This document shows positions 8,248-19,720 of a stretch of 64,000 nucleotides of DNA, piece by piece. Made by a program: the position numbers and the translations under genes. Numbering within the stretch: position 1 is the first letter of the stretch; each line of letters opens with the position of its first letter. The notes beneath the pieces are model-generated. The model had not been told where the DNA came from, searched no databases, and was given only the letters and a program-made list of their open reading frames with translations. Source of the DNA: Entomortierella parvispora (taxonomy: Eukaryota > Mortierellomycota > Mortierellomycetes > Mortierellales > Mortierellaceae); NCBI GenBank assembly GCA_963573315.1, contig OY752140.1:3410001-3474000 (forward strand). Reading direction: 5' to 3'.

Positions 8248-11200
8248 ATGCCCTCTCCACACCCGGGTCCCACAACAACGCCGGGCTGGGCCCCGTCCAT
8301 CCGCCACGTCGTTGTGCGTACGGCCAGGTCCATGTCTTCCAGGATAGCCCTCGGCTTGGCCATCATCCTGATTGCTCTCTTCTCCTTCATGTCAGTTCTT
8401 TTCTCAAGCACACCCAACGACATTTACTTTCCAGGTACACACACGGCAGTGCACGCATCGTGTCCTTGTCTTTTAGCCTGGTTCAAGTGCTCATCATCTC
8501 TTTGCCAAAGATCGTGTGCACGGAAACCGAGGACCAGGGCTTTATTTTTAATGTTATCGAGGACTCTCTGCTAACGGACCTTCATCTTTCCTGCTGCTCT
8601 TTTTGTACACCCGCTCTGTCCTCCACTCGCATCGACGAACCCTTACTTTGATCCGCATTAATCTTGGGGTGTTGTCAAACTTTGTCCTCTGTCCATTGTC
8701 CGATGTCCTTGACCCGGGTCCCGACCAACCTTTGCAGACGTCCTGCCTTCAGACTCGAGTGCCAATGACCAAGTCTACAATCCAGACCCACTGGCGCTGC
8801 TGGAACAACGGAGGCCCATGCGACACAGCTTCCAGGAGCTATACCGTCTCCCCTCGAAATTCATGCTCAACGAAGACGGCACCGCCCCTGTTACAGTCAT
8901 CATCCACCCAGAGGACTTTGGAACGAGTTTAACCACACAGATCCAGGCACTCATGGCCCAGACAGACCTGCCCCAAGCCATCTGGATCGCTGTTGCAGAG
9001 GACCAGGACTTGACAAAGGTCCAGGAAGTTATTGCGTCCTTTGATCCAGAAGATATCCCCCTTGAGGACGACCCTACCTTGGACAACGAAGAGGAGCAGG
9101 ACGACTCTGAACAGGATGTTGAGGAAGAGGACGAGGACGAGCAATCTCAACGGATCAAGATGCGCATCTACTCAAAAAATGACCCTTGGTGGAGCGTGGC
9201 GCGTCAGGCGTCGTCCGAGTTCTTTCTTCTTCTCGAGAACGGAGTTGTCCCTGGAAGCTCTTACCTAGGCACGCTACTCCGTATGGCTCATACACCAGAG
9301 TACTCCCGGTCGCTGCTAGGAAGTCATGGAGCGGTATTATCTGTTCTTCCAGAAGACAGCCTGGATAGTGATCAGGACATCAAATGTCTGCCCGAACAAG
9401 ATAGCTACGGACAAGTCAGAGCGACGGAAGCTGTGGATGTCTTGACGGACATTTGGTTCGGAAGGACGGAAACTCTGGAACTCATGAGTTTAGAGCCCTG
9501 GGCATCCACAGGACGCACACCCCTTAGCGTGCACATGAGCACTCTTCTTCGATTCTATGGATCCATTCAATCGATCGTGGTGGCCAATGATCCTCGTAAT
9601 CTGGCGACCTGGGGAGATGTCCGGAAAAAAGATCAACAACCAACGTTCTGCATGGATATCAAGCGGTTATACAAAGAGAGCCAAAGCTGGAAGTCCTGGA
9701 TTGAGCGTGGAAAAGCCCTTGTATCCCAGCACGAGAGGTTGGCCACCATTGTCGTGTTCGTTGCCAACGAAGATGAGGGTGTCTTACTCAAGGATCTCAT
9801 CTGCAGATGGAGTCTCTCACCGGACTTGTCAGTTCATATTGCTGTAGCAGGTGTGGCCAGAGGTTTTAGCCGCAAGCACTTTGCACGTTTGCTGCCCTCG
9901 GAAGGATGCCACGTCGGCATCTATGATCTGCGCCTAACCTTCGTTCCCGAGGACCCAACTCCATTGGAATCTGTCAAACTTTCAGCAGAGGCATCCATCA
10001 ATACCTTCCAACTCATCAGCGCACTCAAGCCAAGAGTCGTCTTTTATCTGCAGGAGCCGGGCTCTGTATTTTCTGAAGGTCTCGATATTGCTCAGGCAAG
10101 GGCCAAGGTTCCAGCAATTGCACTCAAACCTGAGGATATTGAACACGTCCAGTGGCTGTCTGACCTCCCGATCCAAGCACTTGAGAGTATGATCCTTTCC
10201 TGAACTAGTCTAATCTTCTTTCTGCTCGTTACGATTGACTAACCAATGATATATGTTACTCTCTAGACTGGAATACTCCCCAAGTCAAGCTCGTTGTCAT
10301 TACGAACAACCGTCCAGGATCATGCATTCGACTTTTGCGCTCATTGACCCATGCTCACTATCTCAATGACAAAGTCTCTCTGACCCTCAACATGGATGCC
10401 GAAGCCGACCGAGTCACGATTCAAATGGCAGGCTCATTCCAGTGGGAGTTTGGAGAAAAGTTCATGAGACATCGAGTCCGCCGTGGAGGTCTGATGTTGG
10501 CTGTCGTGGAGGCATGGTACCCGCAGGGCAACGACGAATACGCAGTTTTGCTCGAGGACGATGTCGAGGTGTCGCCACTGTTTTACTCATGGATCAAGTA
10601 CAATATTCTAAAGTACAGATATTCGCCCGACAACCAACTTTACCAGCGCATGTTTGGCGTGAGTATGTACTCTCAAAAGTTTGTCGAGACTCACCTGGCG
10701 GGACGTGCACCTTTCAACCCAGAGGATATTTTCATCGAAACACCCGAGTACGAGCTCAGGACACCGTTTTTGCTTCAATTGCCGTGCAGTTGGGGTGCTG
10801 TTTACTTCCCAGAGCATTGGCGAGAGTTCCACGAGTATGTCGCAGACCGGTTACTGGACATTGAATGGAACAAGACCAGTCTGCAGTCCGTTCAGATCCC
10901 CAACTCCCGGACGAACCGTTGGTCCAACTCGTGGAAGAAGCTGTTTATCGAAATGATCTACATGCGAGGCTACGTGATGCTCTACCCCAACTTTTTCAAC
11001 TTTACCTCCTTTTCGACCAACCATCTTGAGTGGGGTACCCATACCAAACAGCAAAGAAACAGTGCAGGCACGTTCTTGGTCCCGCTTATGACAGACAGTG
11101 AACGACTTTTGGGTGATCTCCCCAACCGACGACTACCTGATTGGGACGGACTCCCAGTTCTAGATTTGTGGGCAAACCTGGCAACGAGTGCAGAGTTGAT

Positions 11201-11549
11201 CAAGAGAGGAAGAGCTTTGCAAGAAAAGCTGAATCCATGTCTTTACAGGAACAGCCGTCAGGAGGTCGTCTGGGAAGGACAAGAGAAAAATCTAAAGTGT
11301 GCAAAGACCCAGCCTTACTATTCTACACATACTACGCCAGGACCCAAGACAACCTCGGCTCCAGCTATCGAGACCATGAGTATTTCGGCCATGGATCCCT
11401 CCGCCACGGGCACTGTGTCGGCAGCATCACCAACAACTACACCACCACCAATTGATCCAAGTCTGGAAGCCGTTGATGATGGAGTGGCGCCTCCCGTCGC
11501 ATCTCTGCGCAAGTCGCCGATCCCGTCTCCATCAGCACTACCCTATTAG
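8248..11549 (+). CDS. Type II membrane glycosyltransferase (GT2-like)
   Basis: Three exons: 8248..8434, 8738..10186 and 10267..11549, giving 972 residues. The introns (303 and 80 bp) have GTACAC/TTTGCAG and GTATGA/CTCTAG borders, and frame continuity holds across both. A single N-terminal membrane anchor lies at about residues 33-53 (ALGLAIILIALFSFMSVLF), suggesting a Golgi or ER type II enzyme. The C-terminal third (from about residue 550) has a nucleotide-sugar fold start, VKLVVITNNRPGSCIRLLRS, then YAVLLEDDVEVSP near residue 640, whose acidic cluster would serve as the metal-binding DXD-type motif. A further W-G-A-V-Y-F-P motif follows. The middle has a very acidic loop (about 145-165). 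The last 90 residues are Ser/Thr/Pro-rich and probably disordered. Sugar and acceptor cannot be told from sequence. Confidence 0.8.
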
Positions 11550-12007
11550 CGGCTCCCTGAATACCTTTTTTTTTCCTTTTTCTTTTTTTCCCTTCTTTTT
11601 CAGTGTGTTTTGATTGTGTTTTGCTTCGAAACGAATGTTTGTCTCATGACTCTAGATCCTCCCTCCTCTCCTACTTGTACGTTTTTTTGCGCTACAAGCT
11701 TTTGTTAATCTGTTGCTGGTCACTTGTTGAAACGAAAAGAAAACGAAAAAAAAAGAAAAACAAAAAAGAGGGCACATTCGCCTGATTTATATCCCTTTCT
11801 TTCTCCATTCTCCTCTTCCTTCCTCCCCGCTCTCTCCACAAAGTCCTCTCTTCTTTTTCTTCTCACTGTACAATAGTTCAAATAATAATGATTCCCATGG
11901 CAAGTCATTCTTGTTTTTTTTTTTACGAATTTATTGCCTAGAAGTACGTGTTCAAAGATGATAAGAGTAGAGTAATTGCGCTGCCCGTGTTTTTTTTTTT
12001 TTGGTTT
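11550..12007. other. Convergent intergenic region
   Basis: The 3' flanks of the glycosyltransferase (plus) and aldehyde dehydrogenase (minus) genes. It holds several T- and A-runs typical of fungal 3' ends here. No gene seen. Confidence 0.5.
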
Positions 12008-14106
12008 TTACAAGTGGGCCTGGGAGCGGACCATGACGGCACGCTTGTGAGAGAAGGTGTCGATCGAGTACTTGCCGTGGTAGTTGCCGAGGCCCGAATG
12101 TCCAACACCGCCAAAGGGCAGGGTGTGGTCTATTATTTTGAAGAAACATTTTGAAGAATAATTAATGAACTGATCGCTACGGAAGGTTCGGATGGAAAAA
12201 TGGTCTCGCTCTCTCTTTGCACTTACTCGTAAAGTGAGTGGCAATATCGTTGACGACAACACCACCGGATCTGGTCTCGGCGAGGACTAATAAACGGTGC
12301 AAGAGAAGAAAGTCAGTTTTCAGAGAGAAATTGATTCTTCTCACTCTTTCTACAAGTTGGTTGTTTGTTCTCTTTTACCTTTCTCAACCTGGTCAGGGTC
12401 ATCCGTGAAAAGATACAATCCCAAGGGATGTTCACCCTTGTTGATAGTATCAACAGCACTCTGAAGATCCTCACAGGCAATGATGGGCAAGAGGGGTCCA
12501 AAGATCTCTTCCTCCATAATCGCATCTCCAGGCTTGACATCCGTGATGATAGTTGGGGCCATGTAACGAATGGACAAATCCGAATCTCCTCCATAGACGA
12601 CCTTGTTCTCCTTCTTGGCCTTGCTCAACACTTTCTCCAATCGCTCCAATTGACGCTTGCTAATGATTCGAGGATAAGTCTCGCTCTTTTTCGTGTCCTG
12701 GCCATACAAATGGTTCCAGGTACCCACCAAGTTCTTGATCAAGTCCTCTTGCAAGTGACGAGGGCAGAGAACATAATCAACCGTCAAACAAACCTGACCA
12801 CAGTTCATGGTCTTCCAACCTGCAATCCTTTGTGCGGCTTTCGCAATGTCCGTCTTGTCCGTCACGATCGCAGGGCACTTGCCACCCAATTCCAAGGTCA
12901 CAGGCGTGAGATTTTTGGCGGCGGCTTGCATGATGATCTTGCCTACGGCCGTACCACCCGTGTAAAAGATGTGATCGAACCTCTCCTTCAAAAGCGCTGT
13001 CGTCTCTTCAGCGCCACCGTTCACGACAGAGACCACGGTTGGGTCCATGTATTTTCTCAACAGACGGGTCAGGAGCGCATCAGAGTGGGCAGAGACCTCG
13101 GAGGGCTTGATCACAGCCGTGTTTCCGGCCGCAATGGCTCCGGCAAGAGGTTCGATCACCAACATGATGGCTATTTTTTTGTGTTTGCGAGGACGACAAT
13201 AAGGGTTTTCTGTTAGGTTATTTTGTTTTCTGAGCATTTGACAAAATAAAGTTTTTGAGTGATTGTTGCAGTGGGGCAGAGAAGCGAGAAGAATCATTTC
13301 AAAATAATAAAAAGCTTGTATCGAGCAGATAGGAGGTAAGGAGGCATGGAGGGTAGAAGAAACTTACGGAAGTTCCATGCTCCAATGATCAGAACCGATC
13401 CACTAGTTACCGAGTCAAGAGTAAAAAGAGCATGGGTAAGTAATGAAGTCGATGAATTGTAACGCCATCTCTCTCTTTTTGTCTCCATCCATTCTCTTCC
13501 TCTCTCCCTTTCTCTTTCTTGAAAAAAAAAAAAGAGTAGATGCTTACAGAGGCGAGAGACGGACATAGCTGTTATCAGTGCCGTTCAAGCCGCTGCCTTT
13601 CTGAAGCTGGACCAGGGTCTCGAGGTTCTCAATAAAGCTCTTGATGACGGTGATGCAAGTAGGGATCTCAAAGTCACTGGGTCGGTTCAAGTCTGCACGG
13701 ATTGCTGCAATCAAGTCGGCAGAGTTCTCAGAGACCAGAAGAAGCAAGGCTCGGACTAGGAAAAAAAGAAAGGATAAAGAAGGAGAGAGATGGGGCCTTG
13801 TTCATTTGGCTGTCTGGCTGGCGTTTTCCGTTTTTGCGTCGAGGGTACCATTTTGACAAAAAGAAGGACCATTGTAGAAAAATAAAACTTACGCTGCTCC
13901 TTGCGGAACTCAAGGGATTGGGTGCGGTGAGTGAGGAACGAAGCCCTGGAGGCGGCGACAATCTGTCGAAAAAGAGAAATGAGGGAGAAGAAAGAGGGAG
14001 TGAGGGGATTGAGAGTCTACCAGCGTGAGAAACTGAGAATGAGCTCAGCAAATGGATTTACCTTGGGGATTTCGGACACGGGAGTGAATTCGTGCTCAGG
14101 AGCCAT
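12008..14106 (-). CDS. Class 3 (fatty) aldehyde dehydrogenase
   Basis: Seven exons: 14062..14106, 13893..13962, 13548..13755, 13368..13402, 12379..13170, 12227..12286 and 12008..12129, totalling 1332 nt and 443 residues. All borders are GT-AG and the frame closes. The enzyme oxidises aldehydes to acids with NAD(P). Visible motifs in order: [10 protein letters not shown] and [10 protein letters not shown] (cofactor side), [11 protein letters not shown] with the general-base Glu, [11 protein letters not shown] with the catalytic Cys near residue 247, [11 protein letters not shown], and [10 protein letters not shown] near the end. This set and the length of about 450 mark ALDH class 3, which includes the fatty aldehyde dehydrogenase Hfd1. 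Unlike membrane-bound relatives, it stops at RSQAHL with no hydrophobic anchor, so it is probably soluble. Exons 1 and 4 (45 and 35 nt) are very short. Confidence 0.92.
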
Positions 14107-15135
14107 GGTGGATGATGATGGGGTGGGGGATTATTTTCAAGTGCAAGGGGAAGGGTGGGGAAAGAGAGAAGAAATGTGGAGAAGATAACGGACAAGAAAA
14201 GAGAGAGCGAAAAGAAGAGAAAGGAAGCCCGCGATTTAAAAAAGGTCCTTTCCCTTCATGCTCGGCTCATTTCACCACCGCCTGTGCCGGACGACCGATC
14301 CCATCCGTCAAGGGTCCGTGAGCACCAAGGAAATTCGATCGTTTTGTCAAAGCCTCGACTCTCTTTTTCTTTCCCACCGTCGTAACGTTTCCCTCTTCCT
14401 CTATCTCTCTTTTGCTCTCGCGCTGAAAGGAAAATAAAGCGCGACAACGCCAATCCCTTCTTTTTTTTCTTTTCCGCTGTTTCGAGAGTCGTCGTGCAGC
14501 AAAAACCACAAAGAACCCTGCTCCCACCATGTGTATTTTTCAAAAGACGCGTTCAACGAAGGCATGATTGCCGACTTTCCATTGGATCATCAAACAGAAA
14601 AAACTGTTGTGCTACGGGGATGATCGAACCCCGAGCGGCGCATGTCTCTTTGCTGTTCCACCATCCGCCCATCTGCCTATCCTGCAGTATCAACATGATG
14701 GCGAGGAGGAGCTTTGGTAAAAGTTGAGTGTCAATCCTTTAATCACAGGCTAATCCTAGTCTAGTTTTGCATTGCATTGGACCTATTTCCTGCGGACTGG
14801 GCACCTGTGCTTTGATTGTTCCCACCGACAAATGCCCATTCTTACTGCATCGTTACCAGTTTTCCTTTTCACTTGAAAGTGGCGAAGTCGGAAACCGATA
14901 CGTTGATCTCAAAGGCAGTTGTGGTAGTAAAAGAGAAAACATGGGTTATATTACAAGGCAAAGATGAAAATCCTCCTCTACTGAAAAAAAGAGTACCCTA
15001 ATCCTAACTATCAGAGCGTCTATGATTGCGATATTGGTTGTTGAATGGATGCCGATAAAACTGAAAATGGAGTAGGAATGTGAAGGATGGATCGTTCGAG
15101 CCAATTTGGAGGCTCTATCCTTATACACAAGTGCC
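14107..15135. other. 1 kb intergenic region
   Basis: Promoter of the aldehyde dehydrogenase and 3' flank of the mitoribosomal gene. A tRNA-like T-arm on the minus strand near 14613-14632 was examined and rejected. Nothing else is recognisable. Confidence 0.5.
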
Positions 15136-16095
15136 TTAATGGAACTTGGAGTAAGGGTTACGGAGCTCATCCAAAATGCTTTTGCTGGGGAAGGGAGGGA
15201 TGTTGATATCAGGGATGAAAGTGACCTCACGTGCATCCTTGGCGGAGGTATCCTTGGGGCTGTCCACGCGCTCCAGCTTGTACTTTGCAATGTCGGCCTT
15301 GGGCTTGGGGACCTCTACTTCGGTGCCGACAACGAAACGCTTCCTCTCAGACTTTCCGGTGGTGGGGTTTTCGACAGCACGGTAGTGAGTCCTGACAGGT
15401 TGTCTATATAGTATAGTGGTGTAAGATAGTTAGCAAGATGCAGTCGGGCGAATATGGTAGTCGATCCAGCGCTTGTCCTCTACATTCCTCTCCATTTCAA
15501 CTTACCTCGTCTGAGGGTCGATCAATGAAACGTTCGATACGTGGATGGGTGCTTCAATCTGAATCTTGTTGGCCTTGGTGGGGTCCTCGGGTTGGGGACG
15601 AATGTGCTTGGTAACCTGTTATGATAAAACATGAGGTCCTGATCAGTATCCTGCAATTGTAACAAAAGTTGGTTATATCCAGAGTCATCATATGCAGCCA
15701 TGTCCGTACCATGTTCCTGTCAGTGATCAAAAGCGAGTTCAAGCTCCTGAGGACCTTCTTGACAGTTCCTGTCTTGCCCTTCTCCTTTCCACTGGTAATG
15801 AAGACCTAGCGAGATTGATGTAAACGATTAGAGCTGATGCTTCCCTGAGACAGGTCATTGTGCCCTTTGTCCGGCCGAAGGAGAGGCAGCATGCGCTTCA
15901 AGAAAGACATGCGCCTGTTGCTCTGCCAGACAAGAAAGGATGCAAGGTAGCAAACAGGTAGGTGTTCGGTACCTCATCGCCACGGACAATGCGCCACATC
16001 TGGACCTGGTCCTTGGGAGCGACGTATTTGACACGGGTGGGCTGCAACTTTGTGTTGATCATCATGCGTCGGAAGGAGGTTAGTGATTGATGCAT
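15136..16095 (-). CDS. MRPL40: Mitochondrial large-subunit ribosomal protein uL24m
   Basis: Four exons: 15973..16095, 15710..15805, 15506..15615 and 15136..15403, totalling 597 nt and 198 residues. Exon 1 begins MHQSLTSFRR, a short basic amphipathic leader that fits mitochondrial import. The core VAPKDQVQMWRIVRGDE-VFITSGKEKGKTGTV is the KOW motif of the uL24 family, in which a GDEV or GD-V segment is followed by a Gly-rich loop. The following HVSNVSLIDPQT segment is also typical of uL24. The C-terminal extension (about 70 residues ending LRNPYSKFH) is as expected for the mitochondrial version. It acts in the mitoribosome near the exit of 23S-type rRNA domain I (family knowledge). It is divergent from the mL54 gene, with 284 bp between starts. 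Confidence 0.9.
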
Positions 16096-16379
16096 GGCTG
16101 GAGTGCTGTGGTCCTTGTCCTTGGCCGAGGGTGAATGGGATTGATGGAGGGAGGTGAGGGATGTTGATCAGAATGCGAGCGGTGCTTGTGTCTTTGTCTC
16201 CGACTGTCCTTTCTCGGTCGCAGTCCCTGTGCCCTGTGGGCTTCCTGTGCCTGCGACCCTGTTTTGATTTGCGGCACAAGCCACCGAATCGGCACTCTCT
16301 CCCTGACCCACCCTCTGGCTTTTTGAGCGTCCATTCATTTCATTTCATTCCGCTCCAGCAATCCTCACTCACACACATC
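16096..16379. promoter_or_regulatory. Bidirectional promoter of two mitoribosomal protein genes
   Basis: Only 284 bp separate the start codons of uL24m (minus) and mL54 (plus). Both gene products belong to the same mitochondrial subunit, so a shared promoter is a reasonable inference. No clear TATA box is seen on either side. Confidence 0.6.
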
Positions 16380-16957
16380 ATGCTCCGGTCATTCACCTCA
16401 ACAAGGCCTCTTGCTGCCATCAGACTTGTCGCTGGATTGCAGACCCGCTCCATCCAGGTCTCTGCCCGCACATTCAACGCTCAGGACTCTTCCGCCCCTG
16501 CCGCCCCTGCCGCGCCTAAAGGTACACATGCCTCCTCTGTTCCGAACTGAAGTGGACTCTTCCATGGACTGGGACAAGAACAAAAGACGCTTTTCATTGT
16601 TCAGGATGACTCATCACCAAACGCAAACCGAACCCATGTCAAACTCGCACCAGGATTCTTGGGAGACCATTCTAACCCTCTTTTTTTTATGTGCCACCAA
16701 TTTTCATGACGGAAATAGTCAAGCGCGCTGCCTCCAGTGCTCCTGAGGGCGTGGTCTTGAAGGGTATCAACTACATGAAGGATGGCAAGGACCCCGTTGC
16801 CCTTGCAGATGATGCCTACCCTGAATGGCTCTGGGAGATCAACGACCCCGAGATCCGCAAGGCTAGAATTGCCAATCCTCTGGACAAGAAGCATCACAAG
16901 GAGGCAAGGAGGCAGGCAATCAAGGGCGAGAACTTTATCCGCGACAGAAAGACGTAA
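16380..16957 (+). CDS. MRPL37: Mitochondrial large-subunit ribosomal protein mL54
   Basis: Two exons, 16380..16521 and 16719..16957 (intron 197 bp, GTACAC/AAATAG), giving 126 residues. The N-terminus MLRSFTSTRPLAAIRLVAGL with several Arg and no acidic residue is a classic mitochondrial presequence. After an Ala/Pro linker comes VVLKGINYMKDGKDPVALAD followed by YPEWLWEI, the defining motif of mL54 (yeast MRPL37), a mitochondria-specific large-subunit protein. The tail is basic (KKHHKEARRQAIKGENFIRDRKT). Length agrees with the family (about 105-140). Confidence 0.92.
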
Positions 16958-17105
16958 AGAAACAGAACCAGGGATGTACCATAATAAAAATATTCACGAC
17001 AGGAACAAAAGTTGAACGCTTTTCTTTTTGAGGAGCTTTTTTTATGATACAATGTCGCTAAATGACGACGGACATGGGGACGGGGGTATTGCTTCGTCTC
17101 TCTTT

Positions 17106-18019
17106 TCATTTCGAGATACGCTTTAGCCTTGCTTCTATTGGGACAAAAAAAAGACCAAAAAAGAGTGAGAATTGTACGACAGGAGGAAGGGCAACCTACT
17201 CTATCATGGTATTCCCTATGACCATGAAAGAGTTGTCTTACCGAGTGACTTTGTGTACTCATCCAGCTCTGTAGCAATGTTGCTAATAGTGTCGGCTTGT
17301 TGACTAATCTCGTCAATCCTGGCGATATATGGCTCAAAATCAGAATCTGTTGAAAATAGGAAACAAATGTTGGTCAATTACGCTGTCGTTCTTGTCGATT
17401 AATCGCACCAAGCAATAGCGCGAGCGCACCAAAAGACTTACATGTCGTCCTGAGTTTTCCGACCTCCTGCATAAGCTCCTGTGCCATCACGGCAAGTTCT
17501 CCATATCGCTCCTTGGTTAGATTGTTCATATTCTCCAGAAGCTTGTAGTCTTCTCCAGTGGCTGTGAAGAGTTTATCCAAAAGGCAGAATCAACGAATCT
17601 TGGGTATAAGTATCTCGCTCCAGTCATTGTTGTAAGAAGGGCTTTAGGACTCAGATATGGCTTCCAGTCGTATACATACTCAGCATCTCGCTCTTGATAT
17701 AGTCTGCGATCTTTCGAAACATTTCCTGGCTTGTCCTTGTAACATGTTCTTGACTAAGGTGCCGGGCAGCATCGCTGGCTGTGAAAGTTAGGTTGCTCTG
17801 ATGGGAGACTGAAGAGTGGAGAGACTGCGCCCGAGACGAGGACGGAGACGGCGTGGTCGCGTTGCCTGCAAGTGCCATGGCTGCATTAGATTTCGAAGGT
17901 TTGGTAATGAATGACGCTAATGACGCCGACGGAGATGTCGCCGCTGCAGTTGATGTCTTGGTCTGAGCTGTGGGCGGCTCCAGATGGATGTTGGGCGATC
18001 CTGTCCTTGTCGAGCTCAT
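17106..18019 (-). CDS. BLOC1S2: BLOC-1 complex subunit 2 homologue
   Basis: Four exons: 17680..18019, 17442..17561, 17242..17346 and 17106..17134, totalling 594 nt and 197 residues. The first 80 residues are Ser/Thr/Ala-rich and look disordered. From about residue 85 the chain is a continuous coiled coil: RKIADYIKSEML-TTGEDYKLLENMNNLTKERY, then EPYIARIDEISQQADTI and ATELDEYTKSLEARLKR. The EDYKLLE-MN-LT motif and the double-helix layout are those of the BLOC1S2 family, which works in endosome and lysosome-related organelle trafficking. The last exon is only 29 nt and encodes EARLKRISK plus stop; it was chosen because it completes the family's C-terminal LDEYTKSLEARLKR pattern and closes the frame. 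Confidence 0.85.
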
Positions 18020-18448
18020 GTCGAGTGTGAGGAAGAAGAGGCACGAAATTTTTGTATTTTTCCTGCCATTTCTTTACTACGATTATTTGCTTTTTTAATT
18101 CCACATGTTTCATGCAAGATCATGCATCCGGATACATTTTCATGAACATGTCCGTGAAATCCAATGTACCCAGATACATGTTCTATGAAACCCATTCCTA
18201 TAACGAACATTTTGATACCATGTGCCGTTGATTCAGGAGTCAATCGTCTTCTGGCACAGACAGCAAGGCTGAGGCACGATATTCACCCCTTAAGTGTGAC
18301 CAAAGAAGAGGCGCGGTCAGGTCGTGGAATTGCGCCTTTCCCTGCTCCTCTTGTCTTCTCTCACTTCCCCTTTCACCTGACCCACCCCCTTGTACCGTGT
18401 CACAACAAATCCCCTTCACTTACGCACCCTCAAAACTCTTCATCCACC
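18020..18448. other. Divergent intergenic region
   Basis: Region between the BLOC1S2 (minus) and ubiquitin-like array (plus) genes. Short inverted-looking segments occur around 18110-18200 (catgttcatgaaa/tttcatgaacatg type). No gene seen. Confidence 0.45.
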
Positions 18449-19720
18449 ATGCGTGTCGTCGTCAAGGATATCAGCACGAGCAAAACTACCGAAGTCCACG
18501 TCCGCCTATTCGACAAGGTCGAAAGACTGAAGTGCGAGCTGCAAGCCAAACTTGGTATCGGTTCAGCTCAACAGCGCCTTGTCTTTGCTGGACTTGAACT
18601 GGACGAGGATTGCACCGTAGTAGAATGCAACCTCAAGGATGGCTCAACCATCGAATTGCACTCTTATACAGAAGACTTAATTCAAGTTTTGGTCAAGGAG
18701 CTCACGGGTAAGACCCTGGTCCTGAACGTCAGCCGGAGTGACACTGTCAAGTCCTTGAAGAAAAGGATTCAGGAGGAGAGGGGGGAGTTTTTGGTTGTGC
18801 TCCAGACACTGATGTTCGAGGGCAAGGAGCTGGATGGGGATGAAACCTTGGAATATTACAACATTCAGCACAAATCCACCATCCGTCTTCGTGTTGGCCT
18901 GAAATTGTCTGTCAGGATGGAGGGAAAGAGAGGCCTTTCTTTTGTGGCAGAACCAACTGACCAAATCAGAGAACTAATGATGGAGATTGAGCGGCATGAG
19001 GGTATCCCTCGAGGTCAGCAGCGATTGATCTATGAAGGTCGTCGTCTGACTTCAGAAGACTCGCTGTACGACTGCGGTATCAGAAACGACTCCACCTTGG
19101 ATTTATTTGTCATGAAAAGAATTTGTATCACGGTCAAGTTACCCAATGGACTTGTCATCGCATTGGACACGGAGCCCGAAGAGACCATCCGGGAGATCAA
19201 GCACAAAATTCATGAGCAGGGGGATATTCCGTGCGAGGATCAGTGCTTGACACTAGGACCTTATCGACTTCAGAACCATTGGACGGTCTTTGACAGCAAC
19301 GTGCAAGAGACATCTATGCTCCACCTGACTGTTCGGCCTCGAGGGAGCTTCGAAATCACGGTTGAGACCATTACAGGAAAGAGCTTTTTCATGGACGTCG
19401 ACGGCCAAGATACGATCGCTGACTTGAAACGACGGATTAAGGATGTTGAGGGTATTTCACAGGATCTTCAGCGTCTCGTTTTTGACGGTAGGGTTTTGGA
19501 GGACGGTCGTACGTTGTCTTTTTACAGGATCCGAGAGGGCTCGGTGGTGCGTCTTCGAACGACCATACATGTGGTGGTCGAGCTCTCTGAAGGCAAAGCG
19601 CTTACGCTGGAAGGGGAACCCACGGACCCGGTTGACAAGCTTAAGCAGATGATCGCAGACGCTGAGGGTATCCCAAAGGAGGAGCAGACCTTGTGGTTGG
19701 ATGACAATTTTTCAGAATAA
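18449..19720 (+). CDS. Tandem ubiquitin-like repeat protein, diverged and non-cleavable
   Basis: A single-exon ORF of 423 residues from the ATG at 18449. It consists of five full ubiquitin-like domains and a truncated sixth, each about 70-77 residues, starting near residues 1 (MRVVVKDIS), 78 (IQVLVKELTGKT), 153 (LSVRMEGKR), 225 (ICITVKLPNG), 301 (FEITVETITGKS) and 373 (IHVVVELSEGKA). Recurrent landmarks are the TGK turn, the IQ/IRE-type helix, the QQRL-(I/V)-(F/Y)-(E/D)-G strand and the ST-L-L ending. No repeat ends in the Gly-Gly that deubiquitinases cleave, and the repeats differ strongly from each other, unlike true polyubiquitin. The last repeat stops at WLDDNFSE, about 50 residues in. 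The product should therefore be a fixed multi-UBL scaffold or a decaying polyubiquitin copy; which one cannot be decided here. Confidence 0.8.
   Translation: MRVVVKDISTSKTTEVHVRLFDKVERLKCELQAKLGIGSAQQRLVFAGLELDEDCTVVECNLKDGSTIELHSYTEDLIQVLVKELTGKTLVLNVSRSDTVKSLKKRIQEERGEFLVVLQTLMFEGKELDGDETLEYYNIQHKSTIRLRVGLKLSVRMEGKRGLSFVAEPTDQIRELMMEIERHEGIPRGQQRLIYEGRRLTSEDSLYDCGIRNDSTLDLFVMKRICITVKLPNGLVIALDTEPEETIREIKHKIHEQGDIPCEDQCLTLGPYRLQNHWTVFDSNVQETSMLHLTVRPRGSFEITVETITGKSFFMDVDGQDTIADLKRRIKDVEGISQDLQRLVFDGRVLEDGRTLSFYRIREGSVVRLRTTIHVVVELSEGKALTLEGEPTDPVDKLKQMIADAEGIPKEEQTLWLDDNFSE

Noticed and set aside
12365-13216. 283-residue plus-strand ORF
   Set aside because: It is antisense to exon 5 of the aldehyde dehydrogenase and has no motif of its own.
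14605-14720. tRNA-like T-arm on the minus strand (ggggttcgatcatcccc)
   Set aside because: The T loop would be nine bases, the standard 53-61 pair is missing, and no matching acceptor stem or D arm is found upstream.
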